This document shows positions 1 through 8,992 of a DNA stretch of 26,835 nucleotides, in pieces (the first letter of the stretch is position 1; each line of letters begins with the position of its first letter). The notes under the pieces were generated by a model that saw only the letters and a program-made list of their open reading frames with translations, did no database searches and was not told the origin of the DNA. The stretch comes from Bigelowiella natans CCMP2755 (Eukaryota > Cercozoa > Chlorarachniophyceae). Position numbers and translations under genes: made by a program. The DNA is taken from NCBI GenBank assembly GCA_000320545.1, contig ADNK01000385.1:1-26835 (forward strand). Reading direction: 5' to 3'.

Positions 1-1
1 C

Positions 2-913
2 AAGGAAAACCAGTCGTTCCTTTTTTCTCCCGAGGTACTCTCCCCGAACAAGGATCGTGTTTAGTAGTCGCGCGCAGCAAGTATATGAAGAAATCATCAT
101 TTTCACATATTAGACATCCGCCCAACATTTTTTCTGTTGGCGTACGGGTAAGCGGGTGGAACGATCCCCCCGTTCCGATCAATCCGGTCGCGGGAGGTTT
201 TTCCGCCACCCGCCCAGTTTTTCCGCCGTTCAGGGCCCCCCTCCTTTTCTCCTCCTCCTCCTCCTCCTCCTCGTAGCTCACCGTTTCGACGCACCACACC
301 ATAGGAAGAACACACGCATATAATATCTGCGCCCCCCCCCCCCGAAAAAAAACCCAATCCACGCGCCACGAAAAAGCAGGTGCTCTCCTTCTTAACGCTG
401 AAAGACTGGGAGCAGATGATGCTCGACGCCAAGTGGAAGCGCTTCGACCCCGACCCCGGCGCCCTGCAGCGCTTGGCCATGGAGAAGGAACGCAGCCTTG
501 AGGCTTTCCGCGAGCACAAACGGCAGCTCTCGATCAACGCACAGACGCGGGAGCAGCTGGACAAGGGCGATGGGGACTCGTCATCACCGTTCGGGCGTCT
601 AGAGAATAAACACATGGCAGATTCGTTGGCAGAGACTGGAGGGGACGCGGCTGCATCTTCCTCCATCAAAAACCGGACTTTTGATGCCAGTCCATCTTCT
701 GTTTCCGGCTCCTCGCCCAGCACGGCGGAAAAGCTATCGTCGACGCGCGCGGCTGCTGATAGGAGCGAGGAGAAGGCAAGGTCGGAAAATAGGGAGCTAC
801 CACAGGGTAGTAGTAATGATGATAATAGCAATAGGCGGAACTGCAATGGCTTACCAGCGAGGAAGACAGGCTTCTTTGCAAATGAAAGTGAAAGAATAGT
901 CCTGAGATTGTAA
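2..913 (+). CDS. 3' end of an unrecognised gene (last two exons)
   Basis: I do not recognise this protein. The last exon (380-913, stop TAA at 911-913) is preceded by a clean acceptor ending GCAG. A probable upstream exon at 2-34 ends CCCGAG before GTACTC and joins in phase 0, giving KENQSFLFSPE|VLSFLTLKDW. The gene continues off the left edge. The visible ~188 residues begin with a W/D-rich charged stretch (DWEQMMLDAKWKRFDPDPG), then a basic/acidic segment that may be helical, then a long Ser/Asp/Asn-rich tail with no domain. No signal peptide or membrane helix is visible in this part. The 345-bp intron carries a (TCC)n tract and a poly-C run. The conserved-looking first 60 residues suggest a real protein end rather than a chance ORF. 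Confidence 0.55.
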
Positions 914-927
914 TCATAGTATATGTA

Positions 928-932
<5 letters not shown>

Positions 933-964
<32 letters not shown>

Positions 965-975
965 TCGTGTATGCG

Positions 976-1015
<40 letters not shown>
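933..1015. repeat. Compound microsatellite (AT)n, GT-rich spacer, (GA)n
   Basis: An (AT)n run at about 933-960 is followed by a short GT-rich spacer and an uninterrupted (GA)n run at 983-1015. It lies just downstream of the stop codon at 913, so probably in the 3' UTR or flank. Confidence 0.9.
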
Positions 1016-1017
<2 letters not shown>

Positions 1018-2332
1018 CGTGTAGCTACATTGTATTGCAAAATACGGCCTCTATTTTATGCTAGCTTTGTATTTGTGGGAACACCTAGTAATGAAGCGTG
1101 TATTTACTAAAATGCATGCAAACTTAGATGCAGAAATCATGACAAATGCGAGCTGCTAAAATTTCGATTAGATTCAATGTGTACAAGGCGACATGTGCAA
1201 AAATGAACCATGCAGACATACCACAATAGCTGTTCAACACGCATCAAGATTGTACGTGCGTGCCATTGACATGGCAGCAGCACAGCCGTCTAGCCGTGAG
1301 GTCTATATATGCATGAAATGTGTTGCAGGTGCGCGCGCATGCAACCAACAATGCGATGTGCCTCCACGTACAACGTCGTGCATCATGCATTGCATGCATG
1401 TGCTGCGCATCATTCTTGATCGACCGAGCACGCGTGGTGCATGCACGGCAATTGTACCGCTTCCGTAAATTATTACATACACGCGCATGAGCATAGCCGT
1501 GCATGCGCGTGACCGAGCGATGTTGTGCACTGGGTGGCGATGCAATATGCGATGTGCACCATATGCATTTCATGCATATGCATGAACTACAAGTCCCTGT
1601 ACGTGTATATGGACTACAAGTCCCTACACATAGCATGGCTCATCGATAGCTCGCTCCGTGCACACATTACACAGCATGCGCACGTAACTTCTGTGCGGCA
1701 TTTCATGCACATACGCGAGCGCTACATGTACATGTGACGGATACGATGCTTATAATAATGAAATGAGTTATTTCAACATGTCAGCTGGCACATACACGCA
1801 CACGTACGCACATTGCATATATAGCGAGCTGGCTTAATGTCGTCGTTCTTTTACGCAGCTCATATTGTTGCAAACATAGCCGCATCAGCATGTGTGAGCC
1901 ACATTGTGCCGCTGTGCTCCAGATGCCATATTTTGCATAAATTGTAGCACAGCATCGCATAAATGCTAGTATGTAGCAGGATTACTTGCCGAAGAACGTC
2001 ATCAACTTGCCCGGAATAGGTTTAGAAAGTCAGAAGTGTTCATAGCTAATCAACAAAAGTTGCGGTGCATTCATCAGCAAACAAGCGCACGAGCACTTCA
2101 CGCATAAAACAATTTAAACAAACACATGCGTTTCATCCTCTAGTACAACAGAAACTGGAACTTTCCCTATCTTCTTCTCTCTGCTATCAGAGGAGCAATC
2201 GAAAGTGTGAAAAAGATGCACGAAGACTGGTTAAAGCACCGAAGCGAGATTAAGGGGCCGTGCTGCTGCTTGTCACTGCTGCTGCCTAATACCACAGTCA
2301 CATATCATCGAAGTTCGCTTGATTTTCAGGTC
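1016..2332. other. Intergenic stretch without a supported gene
   Basis: No open frame here looks like protein on either strand. The sequence is rich in overlapping TGCATG/GCATGC/CATATG words. A 13-bp direct repeat, actacaagtccct, occurs at 1586-1598 and 1613-1625. The right end is downstream of the minus-strand gene that stops at 2333 and probably includes its 3' UTR. Confidence 0.6.
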
Positions 2333-5300
2333 TCAAACTGTAGGTTGCTCGCCAGGTCTTCCTACAGGACTGAGCTCTACGTCGCTATTTTCTGGCACCA
2401 TTGCGCCAACCTGCGCGCGGGAACCAGTCATGTACTTCCACGCGGCAGCTCCTCCGACAAACAAACCGCCAACGACTGCTATCACGATGAAGACGATTAG
2501 GAGCTTTACAGCCTTCTTCCCGGCGGCTTCCCCAGAGGATTCCGCGGCAGATTCTTGGGAGTCCTCGCTTTCAGTCTCCTGATCCGCACTGGAGAAAGCT
2601 GTCAAGTGTGTGCAGGTGCACACAGTGTGGGTAGAGTGCGTCTCCTTCACCGTGCAGCCGCCCGTTGACCATTCGTCTCTGCTTTCGTCAAAATAACGAC
2701 ATTTGCGGGTGTAGTTCACTGCTTTTTTCCCCGGTGCTGTTGGGGCCGCGGTGGGTGAGCTGGTGGGAATCGTCGCAGTGGTATCCTCCTTAATGGGAAT
2801 TGTGATGTCGATTGGTGCGGAGCCGTTGACCTTGATCTCAGAGCCATCATCTTTCTTGAAGGAGAGGACGACGATCTCGGATTCAGGAGAAGACGTCTTG
2901 GTCGTATTCTTCTCGGCGAACGAGAAGATGTTGACCTTCATTTTGTAGAACTCGGTGGTCAGGATCTCGACGCCCGTGAAGTTACTGGTGCTAAAAACGT
3001 TGGGGTCGACAGTGAAGGAGGGTGACGGTTTGTTGCTGCTCCCGCTGCTTGTAGTATTGATTGTGAAGGTGGTGGGGGCAGACTTCATCGAGTCAGTATA
3101 TTGCTTCTCCGTGACCAGTTCAACGTCACCTGTCGAGATGGTTGTACTCTCACCAGGGACGAGGCTTTTCGCGAGCGAAGTAGTTACATCCGACAATGTC
3201 TTCGTGTACTGCTTTGCCAGATTCGCGCGTCTTGTTTTCTCCTCGGTGGTGAGCTTGTTAGCTTCGGAAGCGGAGTCTTCGGTAGACACCGTTCCATTTT
3301 CAGTTACCTTGGTGGCGAGCATGACGTTGGTTGTGGATTCGAGGATGTCCTTTGCCACGGTCGCTGAGACGGGGAGGTCGTTAGTCTTGATGTTTTCCAG
3401 CATCTTCTTGGTAGTTTCCATGAGTTCCTCCTGCATTTCCTCAGAAATCTCTGCGGGCTTAGCGGCGATACTTCTGAGGAGCGATGAACTTTGTTCTACC
3501 TCGGACTCACTGGAAACGTTCTGACAAACGCTTTTGGACGATTTCAATAGCTGCTTTTTGATAGACTTGTTTCGGATTCTCTTGGCAGTCTGGTTGACGG
3601 TGGCCGATTGGTCCTCGTCATCCTCCTCAAGCAATTTAACGATCGTGGACACCATGGATACCGTCTTTGCAATGTCCCCTTCCTCCACGGCTGTGCTCAC
3701 CTGCTCGTCTATAAGATCGCCGGCGACGTTCTCAATCCCGCCCTTTGTGGAGAGGGAGGAGCGCCCAGGGGGGTACACGCTGACGACCACGTCGGTGGAA
3801 GAGATGGCTTGAATTCCAATAGCGCTGTCTCGCACATAGACGCGAATCTGCAATTGAGGGCGAAACAATATAAGAATTGTGCGTGCGTGTGTGAGTGTGT
3901 GCGTGCGTGCGTGCGTGCGTGCGTGCGTGTCTCGGAATCGCACTGTACGAACAACTACTATCATGACACAGCTCGACGACTCAGCCCACCCATCCTTCCC
4001 CAAACTCTCTCTGACTTACGTTTTTCCTGTAGTAGCTGCTCGCGTCTCCTGCGGGAATAGAGGATGCCGTGAAGGTTGATTGCTCGACCCAGCGGGAGAG
4101 GGCCACGTCCTCGACTAGAGTCGTGCCGTCCGTATCAAGCTTCATCAGCACGTATCTGTACCATAGAGGGGCGTCGCCACTGTCCGGATCGCTCCAATCA
4201 GAGCAACTGAAGGAGAAGTGATCGATGTCGAGGCTAGTACCATTGTTGACGGTGGCTTCGCAGGAGCCTCCCTCGGGGGGGGAGTTCACTTGGATGGTCA
4301 CCGAGCTCTCACCGGCGCGGTTGCGGGCGGAATCAGTCACTTGCACTTTGCACGTTGTCGTCGAGCCGGCGAGTAGAGCCCTGGCTGGGATCACAAGGCC
4401 AGGTCTACTGAGCAATTTGGTAGGGAGGCTGATGTCGCTGCAATTCCAGAAGAATCTGTAGTTGGGTAGGAACGGAAGGTCCTCCCTTTCAAATCTAGCC
4501 ATCACCTTGATTGGTTTTGAGGGGCTGACGCGCATCACATCGCCGCCATCAAGCTCGATGGTGTTGGACCTGATCTCCGCATCTACAGCAATAACTGGGC
4601 TAGATGACACTTTCACGTAGACACGAGCGGCCTTGCTGCGGCTTCGCACGTCAGAGATCACTGTGAGAGTGAACTTGTACTCGCTGCCGCCTGTCAGGGC
4701 GTTGGCAGGAACCTTGAGCACGCTGCGAGTCATGTCGACTGGAGCTGCAGTTCCAGTGAAGCACTCTCCTGTACCGTCAGCCGGATCGCACCGCCAGATG
4801 TACTGAAGCTCCTTCCAATTTTCTTTTGCCTTTTCAGGGTCGTAGGAGAGGGACCCGTCCAACTTAAACGACTTGTCCACCGCTACCTTTCTCTTCCCAC
4901 CGCGAATCCTCGCGACGACGGCACGCCCAATGACAGTGATACAGGTGGAATCTGTGGCGGTTCCCGTCCATTGTCCAATTCCAGCTTGCTGAGCTGAAAC
5001 TGAGAAGGACAGCTGGAAGCAATAGGTGCTGTCGGGAGTGAGCGTTCCTTTTGGGATCTTCAGATACTTGCGATTCATCCCCTCGAGGTAGACTTCGGGT
5101 CCAGATGTTTGCGTCCATGTGAAGCGGCGCGCAGAGGGGCGGCAGGCTTTGATCTTTGCCATTGCACCTATTTTGAGGTCGAAGGTGTTGTAGACAGTGC
5201 GGTTCTCTCGACCGTAAATCTTCACTGAGACAGCGGGCTCGTCGATGCCACACGAGAGGCACGAGAGCGAGGCTGTATTCAGCTCACCGTTTTGAGAGCA

Positions 5301-8254
5301 GCTGAAGGTGCTGGTCATGCCCTTGTTACGTGGGTACCAGCCTTTCATGCACGACACGGAGCAGGACTGTCCCGCCTGCAGTATCTTGCCACCGGCACAT
5401 GCACTCTCGTCATTGACATTCAGAGCAATACCGGGGTTCAGCACATCGGGAAGTGTGCACGTCTCAGGCTGCGTGGCCTGAGCCGCCTGGCACGTGAGCG
5501 TTGGTTCGTACAGTTCTCCCTTGCACGCATAGTGTGGGAAACCACCAGTTGGGACGAACCCTGAGGCGCATGCGACCCGGCAATATCCTCCGCCAGCAAG
5601 CGTCTGGCCTGCAGTGCAACCGCTAGTTCCCCCAGCGCTCACGATGTTGTCTCCGAAGGTCGTAGGGAGCGTACAGTCAGCAGGCTTGCATTTGAAATTG
5701 GGGCGGGATAACCTGCCCCTCTCGCATTTGAAGAGGTTCTCAGCAGCCGTTGACTCGGGCTTGTAGCCATCCTCACACTCAATAGCGCACTGATCGTGGT
5801 TGGCAAGGGTTCCACCAGCAGTGCAGTCGATGGTCTTGATTCCATAGCCGAAGTATCGCGGGAGCTTACAGGACAGCGTTGTTGGCATCCTCGTTGGCTG
5901 GTTGGTGTTCTTTGCAGCGAGAGATGGAGCGAGAGTGGGCCTTCTGGTTGGGTAGCGCGTCGGGTTTGGTGTAGGCTGTGTTGGCGCAGTGTTGGGTTGT
6001 GCAGTGGGGTCTGGTGTAGGATATGCTGTTGGCTGATCGGATGGCCTTCGAGTTTTCCTCGCCCGTGTTGGGAAGCGGGTGGGGGGGTCGGTGGGAAATC
6101 TCGTTGGAAATTTAGTCGGTTGCGGAGTAGGTACTCCTATCGCATATGGGGTTGGCTCTGCGGTAGGAAAACGCGTCGGATACGCAGACGGATATGGGGT
6201 AGCAGCTGTAGGGCTAGTAGGCTCTAGCGTTGGAAACGCGCTTGGGCGTTTCGTCTTCTCATACCATTTTGTTGGCCTCTCGGTGGGCTGACCTGCAAAG
6301 GTCGGGAACCTGGTCGGGTACTTGGTAGGATACTTGGTGGGGATCTTGGTGACAGTACCAGGGCTTATAGTTTTCGGAGAATACTTGGAAGCAGGACTTG
6401 ATCCAGGGTATGAAGCTGGGCTAGAGCCAGGGTAAGAACCAGGGTACGAAGCTGGACTTTTGCCAGGGTATGAAGCTGGGCTAGAGCCAGGGTAAGAACC
6501 AGGGTACGAAGCTGGACTTTTGCCAGGGTATGAAGCTGGGCTAGAGCCAGGGTACGAAGCTGGACTTTTGCCAGGGTAAGAGCCAGGGTAAGAGCCAGGG
6601 TACGAAGCTGGGCTTGAGCCAGGGTAAGAACCAGGGTACGAAGCTGGACTTTTGCCAGGGTATGAAGCTGGGCTAGAGCCAGGGTACGAAGCTGGACTTT
6701 TGCCAGGGTAAGAGCCAGGGTAAGAGCCAGGGTACGAAGCTGGGCTTGAGCCAGGGTAAGAACCAGGGTACGAAGCTGGACTTTTGCCAGGGTATGAAGC
6801 TGGGCTAGAGCCAGGGTACGAAGCTGGACTTTTGCCAGGGTAAGAGCCAGGGTAAGAGCCAGGGTACGAAGCTGGGCTTGAGCCAGGGTAAGAACCAGGG
6901 TACGAAGCTGGACTTTTGCCAGGGTAAGAGCCAGGGTAAGATCCAGGATACGAAGCTGGGCTAGAGCCAGGGTAAGATCCAGGATACGAAGCTGGGCTAG
7001 AGCCAGGGTAAGATCCAGGATACGAAGCTGGGCTAGAGCCAGGGTAAGATCCAGGGTACGAAGCTGGGCTTGAGCCAGGGTAAGAACCAGGGTACGAAGC
7101 TGGACTTTTGCCAGGGTAAGAGCCAGGGTAAGATCCAGGATACGAAGCTGGGCTAGAGCCAGGGTAAGATCCAGGGTACGAAGCTGGGCTAGAGCCAGGG
7201 TAAGACCCAGGATACGAAGCTGGGCTAGAGCCAGGGTAAGATCCAGGATACGAAGCTGGGCTAGAGCCAGGGTAAGATCCAGGATACGAAGCTGGGCTAG
7301 AGCCAGGGTAAGATCCAGGATACGAAGCTGGGCTAGAGCCAGGGTAAGATCCAGGGTACGAAGCTGGGCTTGAGCCAGGGTAAGATCCAGGATACGAAGC
7401 TGGGCTAGAGCCAGGGTAAGAGCCAGGATAGGTTGCGGGACTGGATACCGGACTGCTTCCTTCTCTGACAGACTGTTATACATGAATAAATTGTTCAAGC
7501 CATTAAAACAAATGTTTCATAGCAAATACATGGAAATAGATATGGTTAGCTCGTGGAATGAAGAGAGATGGATGAGCATGATTGTAAGCTCATTCTGATT
7601 GCGCGACAGAGAAGTAACGTACCCCCGATGCCACAAACATGTTACTGTAATCTCCGCACAGTGCCTTCATCGTCACCGTTCCCGAGCCTGCCTTTGGCGA
7701 CACCTGAAATGATCTATCATTAAAACTCTTTTCCAAAATTCGATTTAGAAGAAAGATGTATAAGGATCATACCCATGTAAATTTTTGTTGCTGAGCTTTC
7801 TGATTCTTATTTCTGCACGTGTTGGTCTGGCTTGTCCCCCCCGCACTGAGGGAACCGGTGGAAACCACCTAAAATATGGACGGATAACTTTCAGAAATCA
7901 ATGCCTTTCATGGCGAATAGAGTTGCTTACGAGTTTGTACGCCAACGCGCCGCCAGGCGCAGTTTTCACTGTAATTTCATAGTTTGTAGATGGGTTGTAT
8001 TCTTGTGGAAGCCCACTAATGCTACACCTCGATAAATCTTCCTGCAATTGGAGTGAAATTAAGTTGATTTAAATGTGTAATCTTTACGTATTCAAAAATC
8101 ACACTCTCACCTTCATGCCATTCACACTCATACGAGAAAAGCTGGCGCCATCAGACCAACCGGAGTAACCATCGCAATTGTAGGATGACGGCCGAGCTTC
8201 GACACCACCCGCCAATACTAGGAGGGAGAGAACGGGCCGCAGCGCTGAACGCAT
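2333..8254 (-). CDS. Reeler/REJ/GPS single-pass surface protein with YPG repeats
   Basis: Six exons: 8111-8254, 7931-8041, 7773-7868, 7623-7703, 4020-7472, 2333-3847; all junctions are phase 0. The product is about 1,799 aa. The ATG at 8254 has an in-frame TAA a few codons upstream. Residues 1-20 are a signal peptide (LRPVLSLLVLAGGVEA). Residues 21-140 read as a Reeler domain (GLPQEYNPSTNYEITVKT; FTWVSPKAGSGTVTMKA). About 158-507 are YPGSSPAS/YPGKSPAS repeats, and 508-672 a PTRFPT-like Pro/Thr stalk. Three Cys-rich, CCP-like modules follow at about 679-739, 744-805 and 816-882. REJ covers about 885-1330 (LDGSLSYDPE; NSPPEGGSCEATV). A Ser/Thr-rich, GAIN-like stretch leads to the GPS motif at 1678-1715 (CRYFDESRDEW...CTCTHLTAF). 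In known GPS proteins autoproteolysis falls between Leu and Thr. One membrane helix (about 1741-1768) and a 31-residue tail end the protein. There is no 7TM or polycystin channel region. Function is inferred as cell-surface adhesion or signalling. Confidence 0.85.
3848..4019 (-). other. Intron 5 of the Reeler/REJ/GPS gene
   Basis: On the minus strand the donor is AAAAAC|GTAAGT and the acceptor AATTGCAG|ATTCGC. The intron interrupts the end of the REJ region and joins YYRKN to IRVYV in phase 0. It carries a (TGCG)n microsatellite near 3894-3928. Confidence 0.85.
5892..6380 (-). repeat. Pro/Thr stalk of PTxxPT units
   Basis: Inside exon 5 the minus-strand frame reads as degenerate PTRFPT, PTKYPT and PTPDPT units for roughly 160 residues. 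Such stretches are usually extended and O-glycosylated. It separates the YPG repeats from the Cys-rich modules. Confidence 0.85.
6381..7430 (-). repeat. Tandem YPGS/YPGK repeats, 36-bp unit with 132-bp higher-order copies
   Basis: The minus-strand coding frame repeats 12-codon units of the type SYPGSYPGSSPA, with some YPGSSPAS units changed to YPGKSPAS. From about 6950 to 7430 the DNA is near-identical 36-bp units. At about 6553, 6685 and 6817 a larger block starts again at exact 132-bp (44-codon) spacing, evidence of recent segmental duplication. Unit lengths are multiples of three, so the frame is kept. A second minus-strand frame is also open across the region (LTLALAQLRTLD-type) but is a by-product of the repeat. 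Confidence 0.92.
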
Positions 8255-8992
8255 GGCTGGTAACTGCTTGCTTTATGGATAGGGTTTTAACAGCTAAAAG
8301 AGAAGGAAAACGTGAGGTATTTTGGAACTACGACAATCAATGGGAACTGAGAAATGAACATGTTACCCGAGTCGTAGCGACATAAAAATGAAGGATTAAA
8401 ATGGGAAAATGCATGTGACGCACGGCATATAAGATGAAAAAGGATGGCATTTTACAAGGAAGTAGAATGTGTCGCTGACAACCTTTCAATGTGCATTTCT
8501 TCTTCTCTCGATCTAGATCTAAAAAAATTCCAATTAGATCTAGATCTAGATCTAGATCTATTTGTCTTACCGGTAATTAATTGATACCATTACGGTACGG
8601 TACTCTGACTCTAGATCCAGACTTATGCATAATTGCAGGTCATTTGCCGTTACCGGCGTTTATGCGTTTTCTTCATAGATCTACCGTACGAGCTCCTGTG
8701 TTCTTCTGAGGGCGAAAAACTTCTTTTTTTCCGAAAAACTACCGGTAGATCAAGATCCAGGCCTGGATCTTTTTGTGACCCATTTTTTCCTACAGTGTGC
8801 ACATAACCCATGGTAACGCTCTTTTCGAAATCCGTACGTAGATCTACATGTACCTAGATCTAGATCTAGCTTGATCTAGATCTACCTGTAGTCTGAAAGA
8901 TCTAATAAAGCAAAAGTTGGTTATTTTTTCGGGATTATTGAAAAATAAAAAATCGCAACTTTGTCTGTCGAGGCTAGACGACGACATCACCA
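8255..8992. promoter_or_regulatory. Shared divergent promoter spacer, GATC-rich
   Basis: This 738-bp spacer separates the start codons of the minus-strand REJ/GPS gene and the plus-strand lipase, so it should carry both promoters. It contains 17 GATC sites between 8510 and 8902, many as overlapping AGATCT/TCTAGA runs (for example 8535-8560 and about 8855-8884), plus several GTAC and ACCGGT palindromes. I see no convincing TATA box or initiator. A role as factor-binding or methylation sites is inference. Confidence 0.6.
8752..8771. repeat. 20-bp perfect palindrome
   Basis: The sequence AAGATCCAGGCCTGGATCTT is its own reverse complement and lies in the divergent promoter spacer. It could be a dimer binding site or may simply reflect the GATC-rich repeats around it. 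Confidence 0.85.

Noticed and set aside
103-846. 247-residue minus-strand ORF opposite the first gene
   Set aside because: It is the reverse shadow of the plus-strand terminal exon and runs through a (TCC)n and poly-C intron; low-complexity Ser/Gly composition.
2955-3524. 189-residue plus-strand ORF
   Set aside because: Lies wholly opposite the last exon of the REJ/GPS gene, which has a recognised GPS motif in the other strand.
6365-7498. 377-residue minus-strand ORF of LTLALAQLRTLD repeats
   Set aside because: It is a second open frame across the YPGS/YPGK repeats. The other frame continues in phase into the Pro/Thr stalk, Cys-rich and REJ regions and into the Reeler exons, so this ORF is a by-product.
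7840-7850. Possible frameshift at the G7 run in the Reeler region
   Set aside because: Recounting seven G on the minus strand keeps a single open frame through exon 3 (7773-7868), so no indel is needed.
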